Positions 24,513 through 33,406 of a stretch of DNA of 56,579 nt are shown here, one piece after another. Below the pieces are notes generated by a model. The model was not told the DNA's origin, did no database searches, and was given only the letters and a program-made list of their open reading frames with translations. Within the stretch, counting starts at the first letter, position 1. Each line of letters opens with the position of its first letter. The translations under genes and the position numbers were made by a program. The DNA comes from Flavobacteriales bacterium UBA6057 (GTDB lineage: Bacteria; Bacteroidota; Bacteroidia; Flavobacteriales_G; Salibacteraceae): NCBI GenBank assembly GCA_002428995.1, contig DIYJ01000019.1, positions 1 through 56,579 on the forward strand, written 5' to 3'.

Positions 24513-27500
24513 TTATTTCACAATCAACTGGTGTGATTCCATCGCGCCTGATGCTCTGATCACGCGCAAGAAGTACATACCACTTGCCAGGTTAGACACA
24601 TCGAAAGTGGTTTGATTGCCTTGGCTCACAAACTCCATATCAACCCTTGCTCCGCTCATTGTAAGAAGCGAGAAGCGCGCTTGCTCTTGTGAGGAGAACA
24701 CAACGGTAGTCAAACCAGATGTTGGATTCGGATAGATGTTGTAGACAACTTCACCACTCACTGGATCAATACCTGTAAGTGTGTCAGAAACCACTACGCT
24801 GAAGTCGATCGCGCTGTCTTCACAACCCTGATCTGTGGTTTGCATCACTTCAACGATCTGATTTCCAGTGGCAGTCCAGTCAACAGTGATAGATGGAGTA
24901 TTCTGACCGCTGGCGATGGTTCCTCCGTTCACGGTCCAATCGTAAGTGTAACCGGTGGTTCCATTTACGCTGTACACCTCAGAGTCACCGATCAAGGCGC
25001 TATCTACACCGCTGATGGTCTCAGAAACGGGAGCGTCAAACTCAAAGCTCGCGGTTGCAGGACTGTCTACGTTGTAGAAGTAAGAACCGAACTGCTCGTT
25101 GTATTCATAGACTGCGAAGAAGTACTCGTCCTGATCATCGATACCATCGATTTGAACGCTGTTGCCCGTTCCGTCATACACTACAAAGTTTCCTCCACCC
25201 AGGTCATCACCTGCTCCGAAGGTCGCGTCCGCATTGTACATCACACCGTCAACAGGCATCTGATCCACAGCGCTGCCTTCTTTGGCTACCACGATTCGAT
25301 GGGTTCCGTCACCTGAAGTCCATTCTACATCTACCTGATCACAATCTACAGGATCAAGTGTTTGAGCAGAAGCAGCTTCCTGAGCCGGGCTATACAGTCC
25401 GAGGTACTCCTTGCGAGCTACTACAATCGTGGTGCTCACATTGAAGGCATAAGTCTGACCTGATGCATCTTCAAAGTTACCGTTGGCACCGCTTGGGTGT
25501 TGAATAGACAAGAACATGAAGCGGTGATCAGGAGTGAACGTAAGTCCGGTAGACTCACTTCCGTTGGGTGTAGAAGCGAAGAGCTCCACTTTAGGATTGG
25601 ACTGTGTGTGGTCAGGACGAACCATCCAGATGTAGTCATTACCACCATCCTGGTTTACCCAGAGGTTTCCAAGGTCATCGAAATCGAGGTTGTCGTTACC
25701 GCTTCCCCATGGTTCGTTGATGATCGAACTTCCGATGTTGATCGCGTAAGTGGCACCACCAACGAAGGTTTCGAAGTCAGAGATGGTCATACCGTTGTCT
25801 GTGAATCGATAAGTACGTCCGTTGCCTTTTGAAGTGAAGTAGATCTGACCGTTCAAAGGATTGATCTCGCAATCTTCTACACCGTTGAACCATGTTCCAC
25901 CCAAAGCAGCGGCCAATGAACGCGTGTTGTTTCGATCGGACTGCGTAGTGTTTGGCACCATGATCCACTGACCAGTAGCACCTGTTGGCTCTCCACCTAC
26001 TACAGGATCGTTGAGTCGCAGCACATACAGCGTTCCGCTGGAAAGATCGCCTGGAGTATCAGCGATGTACTTGAACACGCAGCTTGAACCACCATCTTCG
26101 CCCTGATAAACGCGAATTGAATCATCTGCTACAACCACGTTCTCGTGTGACATACGACCCATGGCCCAGAGCTTGGTGTCGTTGACTACGGATCTTGTAA
26201 CCGGATCGATTTCTACGTTCCATCCCACATCCTCGTAACCATCGTTGTTCAAGTCACCAGTATTGAAGGTTTCCTCACTAGTGATGCTGGTTTCCCATGG
26301 CGTTACTCCACCGGAGCAGTTACGTGTAGTAGTCACCTGGTTAGTGGTATACATATCTACTCTGTTCACACTGTCTGTGATCCAGAGTCTGTTAGCAGCA
26401 TCATACTGAACATCAAGAACTGTAACACCACCTGGTGTTGTCTCGTGGTTCACATCCACAAAACCTTCTACACTGCTTCCGTTCAATGGCACATAGCCCG
26501 TGAAGTCGTTGTTGCCTGGGGCGGCCGTTCCAGTGTTGTCGTAGATGTCTCCCTGCTGGAAGATCACCTGGAAGGCGTGAGACTCGGGAATCGTGAGGAA
26601 AGGAGTCTGACCGATCGCATCTACGCTGGTAAAACAACCGATGTGGTTGAGGATACCATTGGTACAACCGCTTCCGGCCACGGGAGGATCAGGCAAAATG
26701 TCGATGTAGAGATCAAACGAAACGTCTGAACTTGTTTCATCGCGCTGGTGAATCTCCACTGCGATGCTGTTGAGTCCCTGGTTGAAATCAGTTTTAGCAA
26801 CCGAAAACTGATTGAACGCACTTTCAGCAGCACCACTAATGATGGATGAAGAGTGAGTCGTGTAATCGTAAGTTGCTGGCATGTTATCCAACACCACGCG
26901 TTCACCGTTCAGGTAAACAGCGGCACCGTCATCCCGAAGCAGGAAGATGCCCAATGAGTCTGCCAGTCCGGTAGTGTCAATGAAAAACTCCTTGTAGAAA
27001 TACGTAGTGATGAACTTATTGCCGGGATCCGGGCCGAAGGAAACAACCGTTGCTTCGTCACCGTCACCATAACCGAGTTGTGCATCACCCTGGCTCCAGT
27101 CTTCAGCGTAAGGATCAAAAACGAATTCTCTCCATGCTGTATCCTGATCCGTTCCATTGTCAAGGTAATACCAGCTTCCACCTGCTGAAGTTGGGAAGGT
27201 GTCAGGTGTCAATGGAGGAAGGATGCCTTCCATCCAGAAGTCGAAGCTGAGGTCAGAGCTTGTAACAGCATTCTGATGAACTTCCACAGCAATGGTGTTG
27301 ATTCCGTTCACCAGGTCATTTGCTTCCACAAACTCAGTGAACACATTTTCCTGTGCTCCGCCAATCACGGTCGAGGCCAGTGTATTGTAGGTTACCGTAC
27401 CGGTTGGCATGTTCACTCTGAATACTTCTGTGCCGTTCAGGTAAACGATGGCACCATCGTCATACTTGATGTTGTAGCTGAGTGAATCCCAGATGCTCGC

Positions 27501-29471
27501 ATCTGTCACTTCAAACTGCTTCCGGAAATAGTAAGTAGGATACTTGTTGTTGGGGTTTGGCCCGAAGTCCAGCACCGTCACTTCATCTCCGTCACCGTAG
27601 CCCAGCTGTGCAGGACCGAAAGCCCAGGAAGAATCGTTGAAGTTGGTATCAACCCATGAAGAAGGCAGTGCAAAGCCGCTGTCGTGATAAGCCCAGATGG
27701 TTCCTGAATCGATCGGGAATTCTCCCAACGGAATGGAACCTGGAACGTAGTTGATCACCAATTGTGGAGCAGCGGAAGGAGAACCATCGTAAGACTCTGC
27801 CACACGCTCACCCTCACCACTCATCAGAATATTCAGAGCGTTTCCTGCGGCCCATCCCGGACGGTTTACAATCGCTTGAATGAGGCTACCGATGTTGGAT
27901 GTTCTTTGATCAACACCCGCAACGCCTACTGTTGGCCAAACAGGGATGTTGGTCCAGAGAACACTGTCTGTTGTTGTTGATCGGCTAGAAATGTTGTTGG
28001 CAGTGCCCGCGAAGGTGGTAGCATCATCTACATCCTCCGCCCAGAGAACCTTGTCTCCGGCAATGTCATCGTCTTCATCTACTGTGAACTGGATGTAGGC
28101 ACTGGCAATCACCGCACCTTGCGGAAGGTTGATGTTGGTGAAACGCATTCCAACCCATTGGTCACCATCGTTTCCATCGCGCACCAATTCGAGGTCGCTG
28201 CTGGTCAGGTCCATCGTACCTGGTGAAGAGCCATTGGCTCCCTGCTCTTCCGCATCATCAGAGCTGGCACTTACTTGATAAGAGGTTTCTGTTACAGGCA
28301 GATAGCTTACAACCAGCACAGGAGCATCAGAAGGAGAACCATCGTAAGATTCAGCTACACGCTCGCCCATTCCGTCCATCAGAATGTTCAACGCGTTTCC
28401 GGAAGCCCATCCTGCACGATCTACAATAGACTGCACGAGTGATGAGATGTTTGGAGTGCGCTGGTCTGGACCTGCCAGTCCAACTGTCGGCCAAACCGGA
28501 ATGTTGGACCAGATGACACTGTCACCCGTAGTTGTTCGGCTGGAAATGTTGGAGTTGGTGCCGGCAAAGGTGGTGGAGTTATCTACGTCCTCTACGCGAA
28601 TGAACTTGTCACCAGCAATGTCATCATCTTCATCTACGGTGAACTGGATGTAGGCATTGGTAATGAAAGAACCTTGTGGAATGGCAATGCCGTCAAAGCG
28701 AAGTCCGATCCACTGATCGCCATCGTTACCATCGCGCACCAATTCAAGGTCGCTGCTGGTAAGGTCCATGGATCCTGGAGAGGAACCGTTGGCTCCCTGC
28801 TCTTCAGCATCGTCAGAGCTGGCTCCAATCTGGAAGCTGGCCTGAAGCGGAATCATGTATTCAACCACGAGCTCAGGAGCAGCAGAGATAGCTCCATCAT
28901 AAGACTCGGCTACCCGCTCACCTTCTCCGTGCATGATGATGTTGATGGAGTTTCCTGAAGCCCATCCAGCACGGTTTACCACCTGCTGAATCACAGGAGC
29001 GAGGTTGGCTGTTTGTTGATCAACACCTGAAGCGCCCACGGTAGGCCAAACCGGAATGTTTGACCAGATCACACTATCCGTAGTAAGCGTTCGGCTGGAG
29101 ATATTGAAGCCAGTACCGGCAAACGTGGTGGAGTTGTCCACATCTTCTGCCCAAATGACTTTGTCACCGGCAATATCATCGTCTTCGTCAACAGTGAACT
29201 GGATGTAGGCATTGGTAATGTATGCTCCCTGAGGAATGCTCAAACCATTGAATCGCATACCGACCCACTGGTCGCCATCGTTGCCATCGCGAACCAATTC
29301 AAGGTCGCTACTGGTAAGATCCATAGATCCCGGAGAGGAACCATTGGCTCCTTGCTCTTCAGCGTCATCGCTGGAAGCGGATACCTGAGAGGTAACCGTG
29401 ATCTGCGCCATGCCCGCAGGAGCGAGCAGGAGCATTGCAAAAAGAAAGAATAAACAGGTTTTAAGTTTCAT
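24513..29471 (-). CDS. Giant secreted PhoX-like phosphatase with three DNRLRE-type repeats and T9SS domain
   Basis: The 1652-residue product has a signal peptide (MKLKTCLFFLFAMLLLAPAG), then three near-identical 185-residue repeats starting at residues 33, 218 and 403 (SSDDAEEQGANGSSPG, LELVRDGNDGDQW), which look like DNRLRE beta-sandwich domains. Two beta-sandwich modules follow (about 590-755 and 760-925, each with AQLGYGDGDE and VYLNG). Residues about 930-1353 resemble the PhoX/DUF839 alkaline phosphatase propeller (HENVVVADDSIRVYQGEDGG, SCVFKYIA, LDFDDLGNLWVNQDGG). A Fn3/PKD-like region and a type A sorting domain (NIYPNPTSG to LIVK) end it. It should be secreted and may release phosphate from organic esters. 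PhoX enzymes are usually about 500-700 residues, so the N-terminal half is an unusual addition. Confidence 0.85.
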   Translation of the reverse strand: MKLKTCLFFLFAMLLLAPAGMAQITVTSQVSASSDDAEEQGANGSSPGSMDLTSSDLELVRDGNDGDQWVGMRFNGLSIPQGAYITNAYIQFTVDEDDDIAGDKVIWAEDVDNSTTFAGTGFNISSRTLTTDSVIWSNIPVWPTVGASGVDQQTANLAPVIQQVVNRAGWASGNSINIIMHGEGERVAESYDGAISAAPELVVEYMIPLQASFQIGASSDDAEEQGANGSSPGSMDLTSSDLELVRDGNDGDQWIGLRFDGIAIPQGSFITNAYIQFTVDEDDDIAGDKFIRVEDVDNSTTFAGTNSNISSRTTTGDSVIWSNIPVWPTVGLAGPDQRTPNISSLVQSIVDRAGWASGNALNILMDGMGERVAESYDGSPSDAPVLVVSYLPVTETSYQVSASSDDAEEQGANGSSPGTMDLTSSDLELVRDGNDGDQWVGMRFTNINLPQGAVIASAYIQFTVDEDDDIAGDKVLWAEDVDDATTFAGTANNISSRSTTTDSVLWTNIPVWPTVGVAGVDQRTSNIGSLIQAIVNRPGWAAGNALNILMSGEGERVAESYDGSPSAAPQLVINYVPGSIPLGEFPIDSGTIWAYHDSGFALPSSWVDTNFNDSSWAFGPAQLGYGDGDEVTVLDFGPNPNNKYPTYYFRKQFEVTDASIWDSLSYNIKYDDGAIVYLNGTEVFRVNMPTGTVTYNTLASTVIGGAQENVFTEFVEANDLVNGINTIAVEVHQNAVTSSDLSFDFWMEGILPPLTPDTFPTSAGGSWYYLDNGTDQDTAWREFVFDPYAEDWSQGDAQLGYGDGDEATVVSFGPDPGNKFITTYFYKEFFIDTTGLADSLGIFLLRDDGAAVYLNGERVVLDNMPATYDYTTHSSSIISGAAESAFNQFSVAKTDFNQGLNSIAVEIHQRDETSSDVSFDLYIDILPDPPVAGSGCTNGILNHIGCFTSVDAIGQTPFLTIPESHAFQVIFQQGDIYDNTGTAAPGNNDFTGYVPLNGSSVEGFVDVNHETTPGGVTVLDVQYDAANRLWITDSVNRVDMYTTNQVTTTRNCSGGVTPWETSITSEETFNTGDLNNDGYEDVGWNVEIDPVTRSVVNDTKLWAMGRMSHENVVVADDSIRVYQGEDGGSSCVFKYIADTPGDLSSGTLYVLRLNDPVVGGEPTGATGQWIMVPNTTQSDRNNTRSLAAALGGTWFNGVEDCEINPLNGQIYFTSKGNGRTYRFTDNGMTISDFETFVGGATYAINIGSSIINEPWGSGNDNLDFDDLGNLWVNQDGGNDYIWMVRPDHTQSNPKVELFASTPNGSESTGLTFTPDHRFMFLSIQHPSGANGNFEDASGQTYAFNVSTTIVVARKEYLGLYSPAQEAASAQTLDPVDCDQVDVEWTSGDGTHRIVVAKEGSAVDQMPVDGVMYNADATFGAGDDLGGGNFVVYDGTGNSVQIDGIDDQDEYFFAVYEYNEQFGSYFYNVDSPATASFEFDAPVSETISGVDSALIGDSEVYSVNGTTGYTYDWTVNGGTIASGQNTPSITVDWTATGNQIVEVMQTTDQGCEDSAIDFSVVVSDTLTGIDPVSGEVVYNIYPNPTSGLTTVVFSSQEQARFSLLTMSGARVDMEFVSQGNQTTFDVSNLASGMYFLRVIRASGAMESHQLIVK
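27711..29375 (-). repeat. 555-bp coding repeat, three copies
   Basis: Three tandem units of exactly 185 codons lie within the PhoX-like gene, starting at residues 33, 218 and 403. The opening 45 codons are almost unchanged between copies, including at DNA level, which suggests recent duplication or gene conversion. Confidence 0.85.
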
Positions 29472-29818
29472 AGTGTCGTGAGGATTTCTGCGGTCAAAAG
29501 AAGAATCCGCATGACACCTTGAGCGATCGTCCAGCTTACCAATTCATGAACAATCTTTGACCGTTTGGTAATGCAACCTGTTCAGCTCATGAACGGAATG
29601 CCCTAATTGCTGGATGCGTTAACAAGAACGCAGATGAGCTTTGAGTTAATGTTAAGCTTTCGCGTCACTAACCCTTGATTCGCCCAAACTCATCACCTCA
29701 GAGTTAAGCCAACATGAAGCTTTGAAGCCCGAAAACCAAAGCCTGTGTACAAACCAAAAGTCGTTAAAAAGCCTGCCGATTATGGCGTTAGAGAGGTCAC
29801 CTTCAACCGTCAGAAAGC
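29472..29818. other. Gene-free interval of 347 bp upstream of the PhoX-like gene
   Basis: I see no gene here. It contains a 7-bp dyad TTACCAA (29536-29542) / TTGGTAA (29565-29571) and two direct copies of TCATGAAC (29544-29551, 29587-29594), all 65-125 bases before the PhoX-like start. These are candidate control sites for the phosphatase. Confidence 0.4.
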
Positions 29819-30739
29819 CTAAAACTCAAGCTGTGTATCCTTGAGTTTTTTCTTCAGGGCTTCGACCTCCGAAGTGGCGATTTTGCAGCCAGTCAGGTTC
29901 AGTTTTTCCAGATTCTTGAGCTTGTAGATCACTGAAACGTCTTCAAGAGGTGTTCCGCTCAAGTCAAGTTCCTTGAGGGCCTTTAATTTGGAAAGCTCGG
30001 CTGGCAGCGATGTGATTTGCGTTCCGGCAAGGTTCAACACCTGTAGAGCGTCCAGATTTGAAATATCTCCGGGGAGTTCGGTCAGCGGATTATCGGATAG
30101 GTCCAGCTCTTCCAAGCCGGTGAGAGAGAAGAATTCCTTCGGAAGCGCTGTGATTTGATTGGAACCAAGCTTGAGCGCTTCAAGCGCCTGAGCCTGACCG
30201 ATACTCGCTGGCAAGGCGGTGATCTGGTTGGCACTCGCATTGAGATACTCAATCTTCATACTTCCGATTGGATCAGGCAGCGAGGTGAGTTGATTGCCGG
30301 ATACATCAAGGACGCGAAGAGCGGAGAGTTTTACGATCGAAGCAGGCAGTTCAGCCAGGGCATTGTTGGCGATGCGAAACGAATGCAGCTTCTGAAGCTC
30401 GGAGATGGTGCCGCTCAGGCTTTTGATCTGATTGTCTGAAAGATTCAACACGCGGAGATTGGTGCAATACCAGAGCTCCTTGCTCAGCACTTCGACCTTA
30501 TTCATAGACAGGTCCAATTCCATCAAATTGCGAAACTGGCCAATGCCTTTGGGCAATGTTTCAAAGTCAGAATCGGACAGCAGCAAGCGATAAACACCAT
30601 TGGAAGGACGGTAGAGCGCTTCCTTATATACGCGCACGGCTTCCCGCTCAGAAAGTTCGGCCAAAACAGCATCCTGAGCAGAGGCTCCAAGGGTGGCAAA
30701 TACAAGTGCTAAAAAGATCAGTTTGAGAGATAGATTCAT
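29819..30739 (-). CDS. Secreted leucine-rich repeat protein 2
   Basis: I place the start at the ATG at 30739, which begins a signal peptide (MNLSLKLIFLALVFATLGAS); the longer upstream frame adds 43 residues of non-leader sequence. The mature protein has the cap AVLAELSEREAVRVYKEAL, matching LRR protein 1, and then about ten leucine-rich repeats (LRVLNLSDNQIKSL, LEELDLSDNPLTELP and so on). One repeat is slightly shorter (IGSMKIEYLNASANQ). No sorting domain is seen. It is first in the LRR-PhoX-LRR order on the minus strand. Its likely role is extracytoplasmic protein binding, partner unknown. Confidence 0.82.
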   Translation of the reverse strand: MNLSLKLIFLALVFATLGASAQDAVLAELSEREAVRVYKEALYRPSNGVYRLLLSDSDFETLPKGIGQFRNLMELDLSMNKVEVLSKELWYCTNLRVLNLSDNQIKSLSGTISELQKLHSFRIANNALAELPASIVKLSALRVLDVSGNQLTSLPDPIGSMKIEYLNASANQITALPASIGQAQALEALKLGSNQITALPKEFFSLTGLEELDLSDNPLTELPGDISNLDALQVLNLAGTQITSLPAELSKLKALKELDLSGTPLEDVSVIYKLKNLEKLNLTGCKIATSEVEALKKKLKDTQLEF

Positions 30740-30894
30740 GACGGGAAACGATGTTTTATTCAGTCCGCAACAAGTGTCAAAAGAAAGCCTGCGAAAGAAT
30801 AGGATAAAGCCACGGGTGTTATGTTTCCATGAACCTATTTTCAAACATTTTTCACGAAAAGAACACACTCAGGATCAATCACTTTTGACGGCAC

Positions 30895-31395
30895 TTGTTA
30901 AGAACTGATTCGCTGGAAATCTTACCTTTTCGACCTAAGCAATTAAATCTGGCAGACGAGATCATCAAAGAGTATTCAAACGGGGAAATCACCGTAGTTT
31001 GGAAGCCACGAACGTGCATTCACTCCGAAAAGTGCTGGAGAGGTTTAGGGAGCGTTTTCCAGCCAAAGGAAAAGCCCTGGATCAACGTCAACGGAGCCAC
31101 AAGTCAAGAGATGATGAATCAAATTGACAAGTGCCCTTCGGGAGCACTGAGCTGGTATTTCAACGACAAGGAGTTGAACGATAAATACCAGGAAGAAAAG
31201 AATCGAAAAGAGACCGAGACCATCGTTGAGGTGACGCCCAACGGACCTCTGATGGTTTATGGCAACCAACGCATAAAACTCACCGATGGAAGCGAGAAAT
31301 CGGCACACAAGGTGACGGCTTTCTGCCGATGTGGCCAGTCGTCCAACAAACCCTACTGTGACGGCACCCACCAGAAAGTAGGCTTCGAGGGATAA
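30895..31395 (+). CDS. Iron-sulfur protein with Fer4_19 and CDGSH domains
   Basis: This cytoplasmic protein has two Fe-S domains. The first, about residues 25-95, has EYSNGEITVVWKPRTCIHS with C...CW and DKCPSGAL, as in the (4Fe-4S) mono-cluster family PF06902. The second, near the C terminus, has CRCGQSSNKPYCDGTH, the C-x-C and CDGxH ligands of a CDGSH 2Fe-2S centre. The pairing is known in Bacteroidota as a short electron-transfer or redox-sensing protein. No ATG precedes the first domain in frame; the TTG at 30895 is the longest option, so the exact start is unsettled. It converges on the minus-strand gene ending at 31402. Confidence 0.8.
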   Translation: MLRTDSLEILPFRPKQLNLADEIIKEYSNGEITVVWKPRTCIHSEKCWRGLGSVFQPKEKPWINVNGATSQEMMNQIDKCPSGALSWYFNDKELNDKYQEEKNRKETETIVEVTPNGPLMVYGNQRIKLTDGSEKSAHKVTAFCRCGQSSNKPYCDGTHQKVGFEG

Positions 31396-31401
31396 GTCCC
31401 T

Positions 31402-32292
31402 TTACTTCCCCTCGTTCATCTGTCGCTGCTTGTCCATGTCCGTAGGCATGAACAAACCTTCCCGGGTTCTCACCGGAGTACAGTCGAGTCCGTCTGAAGG
31501 CCTCATGAACAGGAAGCGAAGGCTGAAGATCACCGGGCGATAGCGACTGGTAAAAAAGCCCAGTGAAGAGCGTGGCGGTTCAAACGGCAGTACGTTCAAG
31601 ATGGGAGTTTCGATGGATGGAATGAGCAGCCAGTTTCCACGCATCTTGATGCCATAGCCCAATTTATAGTGCACATTGGCAAGGAACTGTCCGGGGTCAT
31701 TCAACTCCGCCTGTGGAATGCTTGTCTGATCATAGTTTCGAATGAAGCCATAGTCCGCATTAAAGCCCAAAGTATTCTGAAGGAAGTTGTACTTGCCAAT
31801 CCTCCAGACATGATTCAGATTGAAGTGTGCCGTGAGGTAGTGATAGCCAAAAGAACCTTCGGCACTGAGGCTTTGAACTTCGGCTTCTCCTGGAAGACTT
31901 ACAATCGAACCCTCTGCTTTTTCTCTTCCGCGCAGCGACTTGTAGGCAATCCCGTAATCGAAGTAGCGAAACAGGCGTGGATATTTGAACATTTTATAGC
32001 GCCCTACTTCCAGATAAATCCCGGGTTTACCGAGTGGTGTAAACTTGCCATCGTAGCGTTCTGTAGCAGATTCAGATAAGGTCTCGTTGCGAGAGATGAA
32101 ACGCGTCATCATGTAAGTGGCACCGGGCGCCAGCAGCCATCCGCTCAGTTTGTATTGCGGATCGGTGGGCAGAATCTCGTTGTAGTGCCGGTTGAAAGAA
32201 ACCGGCTTGTTCTTGTTGACCTTTCGCTTCTGAGCGTGCAGAGCGGAAGAGGAGATCAACAAGGTGAGGATGAGAAGCAGTGGCAAGCGCAT
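31402..32292 (-). CDS. Hypothetical outer-membrane or periplasmic protein
   Basis: The 296-residue protein has a signal peptide (MRLPLLLILTLLISSSALHAQ). The rest alternates aromatic and polar residues in strands (YKLSGWLLAPGATYMMTRF, YFDYGIAYKSLRGRE, YHYLTAHFNLNHVWRIGKYN, YKLGYGIKMRGNWLLIPSIE), which fits an outer-membrane beta barrel. The C terminus is polar (TDMDKQRQMNEGK) and lacks the aromatic last residue of classical barrels. I recognise no named family. A -7 box ends only four bases before the ATG. Confidence 0.65.
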   Translation of the reverse strand: MRLPLLLILTLLISSSALHAQKRKVNKNKPVSFNRHYNEILPTDPQYKLSGWLLAPGATYMMTRFISRNETLSESATERYDGKFTPLGKPGIYLEVGRYKMFKYPRLFRYFDYGIAYKSLRGREKAEGSIVSLPGEAEVQSLSAEGSFGYHYLTAHFNLNHVWRIGKYNFLQNTLGFNADYGFIRNYDQTSIPQAELNDPGQFLANVHYKLGYGIKMRGNWLLIPSIETPILNVLPFEPPRSSLGFFTSRYRPVIFSLRFLFMRPSDGLDCTPVRTREGLFMPTDMDKQRQMNEGK

Positions 32293-32296
32293 AGAT

Positions 32297-32304
32297 CAAA
32301 ATTA
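32297..32304 (-). promoter_or_regulatory. -7 box TAATTTTG, possible leaderless start
   Basis: Minus-strand TAnnTTTG match with only four bases to the ATG at 32292, so transcription would begin at or next to the start codon. TTTTAG about 16 bp upstream could be the -33 region. Confidence 0.45.
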
Positions 32305-32444
32305 CTATTTCAACGAGCCTAAAACGGATCCTAGTACATGTGACTTTTCAGCATGCAGTCGGTGATCATCCAATGCAGTGGATATTTTTGAGCATTGCGA
32401 AGGGCTTTTATAGCTCTTTTACCAAACGGCATAACCCCAACCAT

Positions 32445-33344
32445 TTGAAGTCAAAAGCAAGCCTCTTCCTCTTCAGTCTCATAGCACTGTCACACGCTGT
32501 GGCACAACCTCGTGGGGTTACAAAACTGTGCAGGCAGATCAACGATTTGGTGGACCAACAAAACCAAACATCCCCACTGGCCGACTATGTGGAATTGGCT
32601 CCCTACAAGCTTAAAGCAGAAGATCTCGGTTCAGGAGAAGAACTGGAGGATCGCTTTTTCTTCAACGCCAGCAAAGACTCAGCCCGCGCTTCCCTGGTCA
32701 TTGACCATCTCAACTCACAAATCGATGTTCTGCTCGAACGCTTGCTCAGAATACCAGGCGTTTTTAACCATGACCTTGATTCGTTGCTCAGCAACCTGAG
32801 TGTGTCCCATTCAGCCAACCGAAAACTCTGGTCTGTTGGATACTTCGCGAACGGTGGTGGGACCTATCGGAGCTATGATTCGCAGATGCTTTACGTGCAT
32901 AGCAAAGACTCGATTCAACGAAACTTTGACTATGAATTCGGTCCGGATGGCTACTACCGAATCGAACAACTGGAGCATGATGGCGAAACGGCCTATCTCC
33001 TCTTTAGTTGGGTCCGGGGATGCAGCTACTGCTTTGCCGAGTCGGTGGAACTGATTCTTCCCTCAGAAGATGACTTTAAACCACTGTTCAGGTATGATAT
33101 AAGCTCAAGGTTCTGGAACAACAAGATCGAGTTTGACACGGCAGACTCCGTACTGCACATTAATTATGGCTTTGATGACCTGAACGAAGGTTGCATGTGT
33201 GATCGGGAGAGCGAGTACCCCTACGGAGTGTCAGACGAGAATGAAGAGTACAGCGAGCACACCTGCTACTTTTGGTACAAATACGATGGCCACAATTTCC
33301 GTTTGATCGCGTCTGAAATGAAAATTGGCCGCTTGGAAGAATAG
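32445..33344 (+). CDS. Hypothetical exported protein
   Basis: I prefer the TTG at 32445, because the frame from there starts with a clear signal peptide (KSKASLFLFSLIALSHAVAQ); the ATG at 32340 would add 35 leader-unlike residues. The 299-residue product has no family that I recognise. Visible features are an acidic overall character, WSVGYFANGGGTYRSYDSQ, a Cys pair in RGCSYCFAESVEL, another in EGCMCDRESEYPYG, and DDLNEG/DENEEYSE acidic runs. The Cys pairs suggest disulfides in the periplasm. It is followed by the CrtC/AttH-like gene on the same strand, about 60 bp later. Confidence 0.6.
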   Translation: MKSKASLFLFSLIALSHAVAQPRGVTKLCRQINDLVDQQNQTSPLADYVELAPYKLKAEDLGSGEELEDRFFFNASKDSARASLVIDHLNSQIDVLLERLLRIPGVFNHDLDSLLSNLSVSHSANRKLWSVGYFANGGGTYRSYDSQMLYVHSKDSIQRNFDYEFGPDGYYRIEQLEHDGETAYLLFSWVRGCSYCFAESVELILPSEDDFKPLFRYDISSRFWNNKIEFDTADSVLHINYGFDDLNEGCMCDRESEYPYGVSDENEEYSEHTCYFWYKYDGHNFRLIASEMKIGRLEE

Positions 33345-33406
33345 GTGCTGACAATAGTGCCGTGAACAATTTCGTCTCCATTTGTTTCCTCCCTAAACCA
33401 TTTTCA

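Noticed and set aside
29725..29765. Partial match to the shared leader motif (CCGAAAA and AAAGCCT words)
   Set aside because: Only fragments match, order and spacing differ, and no start codon follows within 60 bases on that strand.
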